From the NCBI GenBank assembly GCA_015229005.1, contig JADGCL010000032.1, positions 1 through 33,170 of the forward strand: a DNA stretch of 33,170 nt, in the 5' to 3' direction. Each line of letters begins with the position of its first letter. Positions within the stretch are counted from its first letter, which is position 1. Below, piece after piece: positions 7,316-14,218 of this stretch. This stretch comes from Magnetococcales bacterium. GTDB lineage: Bacteria > Pseudomonadota > Magnetococcia > Magnetococcales > JADGCL01. Below the pieces are notes generated by a model that saw only the letters and a list, made by a program, of their open reading frames with translations, ran no database searches and was not told the DNA's origin. The position numbers were made by a program, and so were the translations under genes.

Positions 7316-8710
7316 TTATTCATAAGCCTCCCGATACTTGCGGACGATCCGGAGGGCGATGACATTGAGCAGCAGGGTGACGGCGAAGAGGGCGAGACCC
7401 AGGGCGAAGGCTGCCAGGGTCTTGCTGCTGTCGAATTCCTGATCGCCGACCAGGAGGGAGACGATCTGTACGGTGATGGTTGTGGTGGCCTCGAAGGGGT
7501 TGGCCGTGAGATTCGCGGCCATGCCCGAGGCCATGACGACGATCATGGTTTCGCCCACCGCCCGGGAGATGGCCAGGAGGAAGGCCCCGGCGATCCCCGG
7601 CAGGGCCGAGGGTAAAACCACACGGACGATGGTCTCCGCCTGAGTTGCCCCCAAGGCCAGGGAGCCCTCGCGGAGGTTCTGCGGGACGGCGCGGATGACA
7701 TCATCGGCGAGGGAGGAGACCAGGGGGATGATCATGATCCCCATCACCAGACCGGCGGCCATGGCGCTCTCCGAGGCGACGTCGAGACCGACCACAGACC
7801 CGAAGCGGACCAGGAACGGGCCGGTCACCAGGACCGCGAAGAAGCCGTAGACCACTGTCGGGATTCCGGCCAATATTTCGAGCATTGGCTTGGCCCAGGT
7901 TCTGACACGCGGCGTCGCGAACTCGGAGAGGTAGATGGCGGACATCAGGCCGATCGGCCCCGCGACGAGCATCGAGATCCCGGTGACGAGGAAGGTGCCG
8001 GCGAAAAGGGGAACCGAACCGAAGAGGCCGGAGGCGCCGACCTGGTCGCTGCGCAGGGCGATTTGCGGACTCCACTGCAGGCCGAAGAAGAATTCCCAGG
8101 GGGAGACGAGCTGAAAGAAACGCAGGGCCTCCCAGAGGAGGGAGAAGAGGATCCCCAGGGTGACCAGGACCGAGAAGGTGGAGCTGACCTTGAGGAAGGT
8201 CATGACCGAGTGCTCGATATGGATCCGGGCGCGAAAATCCGGGGCGATCCGGGCCACCGCCCGGCGCAGGGCGACGAGGCCCAGGGAAAGGGCGAGCAGG
8301 GTCAGGAAAAGCAGTAACCCCTGGGAATAGTCCTGGCGATGGTCGATGGCGGCCTTCAGACCGGGATCGGCTTCCAGGATGCTGGCGGCCATGCGCCCTG
8401 GATCGGCAGTACGGGAGAGCCAGAGGGAGAGTTCCCGCGCATCGGTTGTCGGCAGCAACTCCGGGTGGGCGTGGACCAGGATCGTGTCCAGGAGCCAGGG
8501 GGCCAGGATGACCCATGACAGGAACAGGACGATCCCCGGTCTGATCGTGCGAAGGGCCGTGTAGAGACCGTGGTAGATCGGACGCGAATGGTGGCCTTTC
8601 TTCGCGCCGGCGACCGCGTCGGCCCGAAGACGGCGCGACTGCACCCAGCCGAGAGCGAACCCGGGGATGGCCATGAAGAGGAGGAGAGCGAGGAAAAGAG
8701 AGGCCGACAT
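7316..8710 (-). CDS. pstC: Phosphate ABC transporter permease PstC, long form
   Basis: A 464-residue permease with an N-terminal extension. There is a helix at residues 1-22, a basic loop (QSRRLRADAVAGAKKGHHSR), a second helix near 55-78, then a soluble stretch of about 50 residues and another helix. This layout matches the DUF3708-type N-terminus of proteobacterial PstC (family knowledge). The C-terminal half has the transporter core: IYLSEFATPRVRTWAKPMLE, LAGIPTVVYGFFAVLVTGPF and the coupling loop NLREGSLALGATQAETI. It forms the phosphate channel with PstA. It is the first pst gene on this strand. The periplasmic binding protein gene pstS is not upstream, where parE lies. A GC-rich hairpin sits 75 bases before its ATG. 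Confidence 0.94.
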   Translation of the reverse strand: MSASLFLALLLFMAIPGFALGWVQSRRLRADAVAGAKKGHHSRPIYHGLYTALRTIRPGIVLFLSWVILAPWLLDTILVHAHPELLPTTDARELSLWLSRTADPGRMAASILEADPGLKAAIDHRQDYSQGLLLFLTLLALSLGLVALRRAVARIAPDFRARIHIEHSVMTFLKVSSTFSVLVTLGILFSLLWEALRFFQLVSPWEFFFGLQWSPQIALRSDQVGASGLFGSVPLFAGTFLVTGISMLVAGPIGLMSAIYLSEFATPRVRTWAKPMLEILAGIPTVVYGFFAVLVTGPFLVRFGSVVGLDVASESAMAAGLVMGIMIIPLVSSLADDVIRAVPQNLREGSLALGATQAETIVRVVLPSALPGIAGAFLLAISRAVGETMIVVMASGMAANLTANPFEATTTITVQIVSLLVGDQEFDSSKTLAAFALGLALFAVTLLLNVIALRIVRKYREAYE

Positions 8711-9056
8711 GGGATGCAGGTACCGGGATGAAGGGATCGGAGCGTTCTACAGAGTCTGTAAGGCCAGAAGCGTGCCACCGGTCGGGAGGGGCGTCGCCCG
8801 TTCGCCGGCGGCGACGCCCTCCGAGGCCGACAGCCCAACACAACATAGTGCTTTCCTGTGAGATTCCCGGAAAGACCGTGAATTCGCCGGAGGGGTTCGG
8901 GGAGGGGCTCCGGACCCGATCCCGGGGTTTTCCGGGAGGGGGGAAACCCCAAGGAAACTTGGAACCGGTCGAGGAATCCTTGATGCCCGGAGCGGCTCCC
9001 CCGGAAGAGGGGTGGAAAAACCGGGTAACACACGGAATCTTCAGGGCTATCCTGCT
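8711..9056 (-). other. Spacer of 346 bases between parE and pstC, rich in hairpins
   Basis: No gene is seen. Several inverted repeats are visible: CTTTCC/GGAAAG (8851-8874), CCGGAG/CTCCGG (8887-8913), an imperfect GGGGTTTTCC/GGGAAACCCC (8924-8950), and CCAAG-GAAA-CTTGG (8949-8962). None is followed by a T-run on the minus strand, so none is a textbook terminator, though together they may end or stabilise the parE message. The pst promoter should lie here. I could not find a clear Pho box (repeats of CTGTCAT). Confidence 0.5.
8785..8822 (-). promoter_or_regulatory. GC-rich stem-loop in the pstC leader
   Basis: GGAGGGGCGTCGCC (8785-8798) and GGCGACGCCCTCC (8810-8822) form a stem of about 13 bp with one bulge and an 11-base loop. 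It ends 75 bases upstream of the pstC ATG, where the 5' untranslated region of the pst operon would be. A role in RNA stability or regulation is inference; no known riboswitch is recognised. Confidence 0.45.
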
Positions 9057-10988
9057 TCAGATGTCGAGGTTTCCGCGGGCGAAGTGGGCCCTTTCCTGGA
9101 TGAAGAGGAAACGTTCCTGGGCCTTCTTTCCCATCAGTCGACCGAAGGAACTCTCTGTTTCCGCCTCGTTGTCCACGAAAACCCGAAGAAGCCTTCGGGA
9201 AGCCGGACTCATGGTCGTCTCCCGAAGCTGCGCCGGGTCCATCTCCCCCAGCCCCTTGAAGCGGGAGATCTCGACCGTGGCCTTGGGGCGTCCTTTCTTC
9301 AGCCGCTCGATGGCGGTCGCCTTTTCGGCCTCGTCCAGGGCATAGAGGCTCTCCGCGCCGAGGGTGAGGCGGTAGAGCGGCGGCTGCGCCAGGAAGAGGT
9401 GTCCCCGGGTGATCAACTCGCGCATGAAGCGGTAGAAGAAGGTCAGGAGGAGGCTTGCGATATGGGCGCCGTCGACATCGGCATCGGTCATGATGATGAC
9501 CCGCCCGTAGCGCAGCCGCGCCAGATCGAAATGACGCCCGCAGCCGGTGCCGATGGCGGTGGTCAGGCTCTGGATCTCGACATTCTGCTCGAATTTGTCG
9601 ACGTTGGCCTGTTCGACATTGAGGATCTTGCCTCTGAGCGGCAGTATGGCCTGGGTCCTGCGGTCGCGCGCCTGTTTGGCCGAGCCGCCGGCGGAGTCGC
9701 CTTCGACGATGAAGAGTTCCGACTCGGAGGTGTCGATGGTTACGCAGTCGGTCAATTTGCCGGGCAGGGTCAGTCGTTGGGTGGCCGACTTGCGCTTGAC
9801 CTGGAGCGACTCCTTGCGGCGGTTTTGCCTCTCCTGGGCACGGGCGACGATCTCCTCGACCAGCCGTGTTGCCTGCTCGGGGCGTCCGTGCAACCAGTGG
9901 TCCAGGTGGTCCTTGATGACCGCGTCCACCTGGCGGGCGAGATCGGGGTTGGTGACCTTCTCCTTGGTCTGACCGGAAAATTGCGGATCGGGAATGAAGA
10001 CGGAGATGACCGCCTCCAGACCGCCCAGGAGATCCTCTCCGGTCAGGACGACATCCTTGGGCAAAAGTCCCCTTGCCTGGGCGTATTCCCGGAACCCGCG
10101 GAGCAGGGCCGAACGCAGCCCCGCCTCGTGAACCCCCCCGCCCGGAGTGGGGATGGTGTTGCAGAAGGAGACCACCCGACCTTCGGCGGCGGTGGTCCAG
10201 GCCATGGCCCACTCCATGCGGCTCTTGCCGTTGCCGCCGAAGCCGCCTGACCGGCCCGAGAAGGGTTCGAGGACGGTCAACTCCCGTCCGGCGACGGCAT
10301 CGCGGATGAAGTCGTCCAGACCGTTGGGATAGCGAAACTCCTTCTCTTCGCCGCTTGCCTCCAGTCTGACCCGAACGACGAGGCCGCGATTGAGATAGGC
10401 CTTGGCGCGGCACATCTCAACGAGCCGGTTTTCCTGGAACCTGGGTTCGGGGAAGATCTCGGGATCGGGGAGGAAGGCGACCTGCGTGCCGGGGCGGCGA
10501 AGGGGCTCGGTGGCCACCAGGGGTGTCTCGGGTTTGCCCCGGCTGAAGCGTTGGCGCCAGCGACCGCCGTCGCGTTCGACGGTGACCTCGGTCCAAAGGG
10601 AGAGGGCGTTGACGACGGAGACGCCGACGCCGTTGAGGCCGCCGGAGGTGGCATAGGCCTTGTCGTGGAATTTGCCGCCGGAGTGGAGGGTGGTCAAGAT
10701 CACCTCCAGGGCGGACTTGTCGGGGTAGCGCGGCATCGGGTCTACGGGGATGCCGCGACCGTTGTCGCGGACCGTAACCGAGCCGTCGGTGCCGAGGGTG
10801 ACCCAGATCCGGTCGGCGAAGCCGCCGGTCACTTCGTCGGTGGCGTTGTCGAGGAGTTCGGCCAGGAGGTGATGCAGGGCATCCGCATCGACGCCGCCGA
10901 CGTACATGCCCGGGCGTCGGCGAACCCCCTCCAGCCCTTCCAGCACCTCGATATGGGAGGCATCGTAGGTCGCGGGATTCACCGCCAC
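9057..10988 (-). CDS. parE: DNA topoisomerase IV subunit B
   Basis: A type IIA topoisomerase ATPase subunit of about 643 residues, too short for most GyrB proteins. Topoisomerase IV decatenates daughter chromosomes together with ParC, which is not in the window. In order: EVLEGLEGVRRRPGMYVGG at the start, the GHKL ATP site (LLAELLDNATDEV, DNGRGIPVD, SGGLNGVGVSVVNALS), the transducer domain, and the TOPRIM segment with EGDSAGGSAKQARDR and MTDADVDGAHI. The spacing and ILPLRGKILNVE resemble alphaproteobacterial ParE more than GyrB (recalled, not searched). The start is unsure: a GTG at 10988 is given, a TTG at 11051 would add 21 low-complexity residues, and neither has a clear ribosome site. Confidence 0.9.
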   Translation of the reverse strand: MAVNPATYDASHIEVLEGLEGVRRRPGMYVGGVDADALHHLLAELLDNATDEVTGGFADRIWVTLGTDGSVTVRDNGRGIPVDPMPRYPDKSALEVILTTLHSGGKFHDKAYATSGGLNGVGVSVVNALSLWTEVTVERDGGRWRQRFSRGKPETPLVATEPLRRPGTQVAFLPDPEIFPEPRFQENRLVEMCRAKAYLNRGLVVRVRLEASGEEKEFRYPNGLDDFIRDAVAGRELTVLEPFSGRSGGFGGNGKSRMEWAMAWTTAAEGRVVSFCNTIPTPGGGVHEAGLRSALLRGFREYAQARGLLPKDVVLTGEDLLGGLEAVISVFIPDPQFSGQTKEKVTNPDLARQVDAVIKDHLDHWLHGRPEQATRLVEEIVARAQERQNRRKESLQVKRKSATQRLTLPGKLTDCVTIDTSESELFIVEGDSAGGSAKQARDRRTQAILPLRGKILNVEQANVDKFEQNVEIQSLTTAIGTGCGRHFDLARLRYGRVIIMTDADVDGAHIASLLLTFFYRFMRELITRGHLFLAQPPLYRLTLGAESLYALDEAEKATAIERLKKGRPKATVEISRFKGLGEMDPAQLRETTMSPASRRLLRVFVDNEAETESSFGRLMGKKAQERFLFIQERAHFARGNLDI

Positions 10989-11139
10989 CCCCCGGGGAAG
11001 AACGGGCGGCGGAGAGCGGGACGAGCGCTTCCCACCCTGGGACGAAGCCAAACCGCAGGGCGAGAGGCGACCGGTCCCTGTCCGAACCCGAACGGACGAC
11101 CGGCAGTATCTGGAACGGGAGGCGCCATCAGCCCCGGGG

Positions 11140-11358
11140 TCACTTGTGGCGGTAGGAGATCCGCCCTTTGGTCAGGTCGTAGGGGGTCAGCTGAACGGTC
11201 ACCCGATCTCCCGGCAGGATGCGGATGTAGTGTTTGCGCATGCGCCCGGAGATGTGGCACAAAAGTTTGTGATCATTCTCCAGTTGGACGCGAAACATGG
11301 CGTTTGGCAGATTCTCCAGAACCGTACCTTCCATTTCGATGACATCTTCTTTGCTCAA
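11140..11358 (-). CDS. infA: Translation initiation factor IF-1
   Basis: A 72-residue S1/OB-fold protein of exact family length and near-consensus sequence: [20 protein letters not shown], then [18 protein letters not shown] and a terminal [11 protein letters not shown]-1 binds the ribosomal A site during initiation. The start is TTG at 11358, with AAGGAG seven bases upstream, which decides it; a non-ATG start is unusual for this highly expressed gene. A promoter-like sequence lies at 11495-11522, and the leader between contains a short tandem repeat. parE follows on the same strand. Confidence 0.97.
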   Translation of the reverse strand: MSKEDVIEMEGTVLENLPNAMFRVQLENDHKLLCHISGRMRKHYIRILPGDRVTVQLTPYDLTKGRISYRHK

Positions 11359-11418
11359 CGGCGACTCCTTGCTTGGGGCCCGACTCCCCGGCCTCGGGGA
11401 AACGGGGCGGGGACATGT

Positions 11419-11463
11419 GGGCGACGAACTGGGGGGCGACGAACGGGGGGTCGACGGACGCGT
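11419..11463. repeat. 15-base imperfect tandem repeat, about three copies, in the infA leader
   Basis: GGGCGACGAACTGGG (11419-11433), GGGCGACGAACGGGG (11434-11448) and a weaker third copy GGTCGACGGACGCGT (11449-11463) follow each other directly. They lie between the predicted infA promoter and its start, with a TCCCCG-GCCT-CGGGGA hairpin at 11385-11400. The function is unknown; replication slippage in GC-rich DNA is enough to explain it. Confidence 0.6.
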
Positions 11464-11494
11464 CCCCGAGGTCCGACCCCATCGGCATCGGGGG

Positions 11495-11522
11495 ACGTTA
11501 CCAAATTCCCGGCCAATGTCAA
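11495..11522 (-). promoter_or_regulatory. Putative sigma-70 type promoter for infA
   Basis: On the minus strand a perfect -35 hexamer TTGACA (11522-11517) is followed after 16 bases by TAACGT (11500-11495), which matches three of six positions of the -10 consensus. It lies just after the end of the LolA-like gene and about 137 bases before the infA start. It would let infA be transcribed independently of the upstream gene. Confidence 0.45.
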
Positions 11523-11532
11523 CCGGGGGCGG

Positions 11533-12330
11533 TCATTGGACCAGGGAACCGATCCGGGGCAGTGAGTCCGGGGTGAAGAGGGTTTCGGAGAAATTGCGCT
11601 CGTTGAGGGTGCCGATCGCCCAGGTGGCGGTGTAGCCGGGGTTGAGGCCGAACCGGGTTTGCAGTACGGTCGGGCGCTGGAAGGTTTTTCCGAGTTGCCC
11701 GACGTTGCCGTACTCGACTTCGAGCATGGCTGTGCCAGCCGTGCTGAAATAGGTGGCCTTGCGGGGCAGCATCCACTTGGCATCGACCTCCATGACGAGC
11801 TTGGAGTAGGGGGTGCCGCCGTTTCCCTTGGGAATCATGACGAGCCGCAGGCGATCGTTATCCTGGGACTCCTCGGAGAGGGAATACTCGGCGTCGAAAT
11901 CGAGACTGAGGAAATCTGCCAGGCGGTAGAGACCGCCGGTGAGGTTCTCCTCCAGGGAGGCTGAACGGGGCTCGACCTCTCCGGGGATGTGTACCCAAAC
12001 CCGGTCTCCCTTGCGCAATGCCGCACGTCCCAGCCACTTGGCGGGACTGATGACCAGGGCGAGGGCGTCTCCCTTCCCGGAACGGGCGGTATAGAGGACA
12101 ATGGTCTCCTCGACGCCGTTGGGGCGTTTCTGGGTGAGCCGGGAGTACATCTCGAAGGAGGCGGGATTGAGTTTGCGGTCGATCTCCCGCAGGCGCTCTT
12201 TTGGAGGCGGCGGATTGCCCTCGGCGGCGGGCAGTCGAATCGGCAGAGCAAGCCCAAGCCCGAGGCAAAGCACGAGGAGTCGGAAGAGGGCGGGTGCTTT
12301 TTTCACGTTTCCAAGTCGCCTTCGATTCAT
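11533..12330 (-). CDS. Secreted outer membrane lipoprotein-sorting (LolA-like) protein
   Basis: A 265-residue protein with a signal peptide: a basic start MNRRRLGNVKKAP, a hydrophobic core FRLLVLCLGLGLALP, and likely cleavage after the Ala-Ala before EGNPPPP. The mature part resembles the LolA-like family often named outer membrane lipoprotein-sorting protein (family knowledge), with KGDALALVISPAKWLGRAAL, KGDRVWVHIPGEVEP, YRLADFLSLDF and LVMEVDAKWMLPRKATYF in a repeated-strand pattern. It should sit in the periplasm. Relatives are usually encoded beside RND- or ABC-type exporters, but none is adjacent here; an ABC ATPase lies about 1.1 kb away on the same strand beyond a divergent gene. The ATG at 12330 has GGGGGGAGAG upstream. 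Confidence 0.75.
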   Translation of the reverse strand: MNRRRLGNVKKAPALFRLLVLCLGLGLALPIRLPAAEGNPPPPKERLREIDRKLNPASFEMYSRLTQKRPNGVEETIVLYTARSGKGDALALVISPAKWLGRAALRKGDRVWVHIPGEVEPRSASLEENLTGGLYRLADFLSLDFDAEYSLSEESQDNDRLRLVMIPKGNGGTPYSKLVMEVDAKWMLPRKATYFSTAGTAMLEVEYGNVGQLGKTFQRPTVLQTRFGLNPGYTATWAIGTLNERNFSETLFTPDSLPRIGSLVQ

Positions 12331-12438
12331 TACTCTCCCCCCCGTTCGGCGACCTGGGCCGGTCCCTTCGAGAGACTTCTTCCTCCCGGCGGATTCCGGT
12401 TTCCCGGGCGCTCCGTCACTCTTCCGGTTTCAGGGAAC

Positions 12439-13089
12439 ATGTTGATCTTCATCATCTCCACCCTGGTCTTTGTCGTCGCTGCCATCGGCGTGGGGCGCTG
12501 GGTCATCGTGCCCCGGATCAAGCGGCAAAGGATTCTGGCTTCCTACGACGTCTGCCCGCCGTGGCTGCTGCCTGAACTTCCCAAGGAGCTTGACAAGGTC
12601 GTCAAGGTCGGCAGCCGCACCCGGGACAACAAGTCCTACGCGGTCAATTTCTACCGACTCTCCTGCAATTGCCGGCGTTTCCGTCATTCCCGGAGCCACT
12701 ATCCGCCCAACGACATCCATCGTCTCTGCCGCCATCTTCGGCAGGAACTGGACACGAGCAATGTCATTCTGCGGTACGACGAACTGACCCGCCGGATCAT
12801 CAAGGACCGTGTCCGCGACAAATTCTATCGGAAGATGACCCTGTTGGGTACTGAAATGGCCTTCGGCTTCCATCCGGAAAGCGATTTTATCCGGGTCTTC
12901 ACCCGTCGGCGTCAGGCCAATGACCCGGCGGAGGGGCCTTTCACCGGTATCTATGACAAGTTCACCTTCAACGCTGACCAGGATATCTGGATCCATGGCG
13001 AAAGCCCGCCCGGGGCGGAGGCCATCGTCAAGACCATCTACGAAAGCGTTGTCCGGTCAACGCCCAATAACGAACGGGTCAAGGTCTGA
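12439..13089 (+). CDS. Membrane-anchored protein with a SWIM-like zinc motif, function unknown
   Basis: A 216-residue protein I do not recognise by name. Residues 1-24 form one hydrophobic helix (LIFIISTLVFVVAAIGVG) followed by a basic stretch, suggesting an inner-membrane anchor with a cytosolic domain. Residues 76-99 read SCNCRRF then, after 18 residues, LCRHL, giving C76-x-C78 and C97-x-H99. That spacing fits the CxC...CxH pattern of SWIM zinc fingers, which bind DNA or proteins. The rest (RDNKSYAVNFYRLSC; FHPESDFIRVFTRRR; DQDIWIHGESPPGAEAIV) shows no other motif I know. The ATG at 12439 follows CAGGGA. It is divergent from the LolA-like gene and convergent with the ABC ATPase. Confidence 0.75.
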   Translation: MLIFIISTLVFVVAAIGVGRWVIVPRIKRQRILASYDVCPPWLLPELPKELDKVVKVGSRTRDNKSYAVNFYRLSCNCRRFRHSRSHYPPNDIHRLCRHLRQELDTSNVILRYDELTRRIIKDRVRDKFYRKMTLLGTEMAFGFHPESDFIRVFTRRRQANDPAEGPFTGIYDKFTFNADQDIWIHGESPPGAEAIVKTIYESVVRSTPNNERVKV

Positions 13090-13110
13090 GTCTTCGGGCC
13101 GGTTCACTCC

Positions 13111-14025
13111 TCATTCCTCGAGTTCTCTGCCAGTGAGCTTGAGAAAGACGTCCTCCAGATTTGCCGGACGGTGCAGGAAGAGCAGGCCGGGCTGTTGGCG
13201 GATCTCTTCCAGGAGTGCTGAGGCGTCGTTGGTATAGCTGTAGAGGGTGTCTCCGACCAGTTCGTGTCTCCCGGGGAGAGTCGCGGCGATCTCCCGGGGA
13301 AGAGGCCCGCGACGGCTGCGGATCTCGACCACCTCCGGTTCAACGTGGCGTCGGATCAGCGCCTCGGGGGTATCGAGGTCGAGGATCCGGCCGTGGTTCA
13401 TGACGAGCAGCCGGTCGCACAGGCGCGCCGCCTCTTCCATGTAGTGGGTCGTCAGGAGCAGGGTGACACCTTCCTCCCGCAGTTGCCGGAGTCTTTGCCA
13501 GATCAGGTGGCGCGCCTGCGGGTCCAGACCGGTGGTCGGCTCGTCCAGGACCACGAGGTCGGGATTGGCCACGAGGCTTCGCGCCAGGGTCAACCGCCGT
13601 TTCATCCCCCCGGAGAGGGTGCGCACCGCCTGTTCTCTCTGCCCGGTGAGCTGTGCGAAGGGGAGCAGGGTCTCGATCCTTGCCGCGAGCCACTCTTCGC
13701 GCAGGGCGAAGTAGCGCCCGTGGACCAGCAGATTTTCGTGGACGGTCAGATCCTCGTCCAGGGTCTCCTCCTGTGGGACGATTCCCATGCGGGCGTGGCA
13801 GGCTCTGAGGGAGGCGGGGTCTCCCCGACCGAAGAGTCGCAGGGAACCCCGATCGGCGGGAGTCAGGCCGATGATCATCCTGAGGGTGGTGCTTTTGCCG
13901 GCACCGTTTGGTCCCAGGATGCCGAAGCACTCCCCGGGATCCACCCGAAAGCTCACCTGATCGACGACCACCCGTCCGCCGTAGCTCTTGCCCAGTCCCT
14001 CGATGGCGATGACGGGCTCGTTCAT
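13111..14025 (-). CDS. ABC-2 type transporter ATP-binding protein (NodI/DrrA-like)
   Basis: A 304-residue ATPase. Motifs are Walker A GPNGAGKST (38-46), Q-loop VPQEETLDEDLTV (near 83-95), signature LSGGMKRR (137-144), Walker B LVVLDEPTTGLDP (157-169) and switch histidine TTHYMEEAARLCDR. The GMKRR signature and the C-terminal regulatory extension (LEEIRQQPGLLFLHRPANLEDVFLKLTGREL) are typical of ATPases that drive ABC-2 export permeases for drugs, lipids or polysaccharides (family knowledge). No permease gene is next to it: the upstream gene is divergent and the downstream gene convergent, so the partner must be elsewhere. The ATG at 14025 has GGGAGAG upstream. The substrate cannot be told. Confidence 0.88.
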   Translation of the reverse strand: MNEPVIAIEGLGKSYGGRVVVDQVSFRVDPGECFGILGPNGAGKSTTLRMIIGLTPADRGSLRLFGRGDPASLRACHARMGIVPQEETLDEDLTVHENLLVHGRYFALREEWLAARIETLLPFAQLTGQREQAVRTLSGGMKRRLTLARSLVANPDLVVLDEPTTGLDPQARHLIWQRLRQLREEGVTLLLTTHYMEEAARLCDRLLVMNHGRILDLDTPEALIRRHVEPEVVEIRSRRGPLPREIAATLPGRHELVGDTLYSYTNDASALLEEIRQQPGLLFLHRPANLEDVFLKLTGRELEE

Positions 14026-14218
14026 GCTGCTCTCCCGGTTCTGTTTGTGCGGCGTCTCTGCTATCTTTACCGGTTCGGAGTGGATCGGCAACGGCGATTC
14101 ACCGGTTGGAGGTGAGTTTCGTCAACGGTGATTGATCTCTCTCCGGGGGCTGGAGGGGGGCAGTTCCCGGAGGGGGAAGGCGGGTCGGGGCCGAGTGTCT
14201 GGTTCGGGAGGTGAGACC

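Noticed and set aside
5885-7615. Long plus-strand open frame of 576 codons
   Set aside because: It lies opposite pstA and the end of pstC, which have clear family motifs. Its product is Gly/Asp/Arg/Glu-rich low complexity, as expected for the antisense frame of GC-rich genes.
8356-10413. Minus-strand open frame of 685 codons
   Set aside because: It overlaps parE and pstC on the same strand in another frame and has an Arg/Pro/Gly-rich shadow composition without any family motif.
9057-10988. GyrB instead of ParE
   Set aside because: The protein is about 640 residues and lacks the extra C-terminal domain insert of typical proteobacterial GyrB, and the TOPRIM region reads like alphaproteobacterial ParE. 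A short GyrB remains possible without a search.
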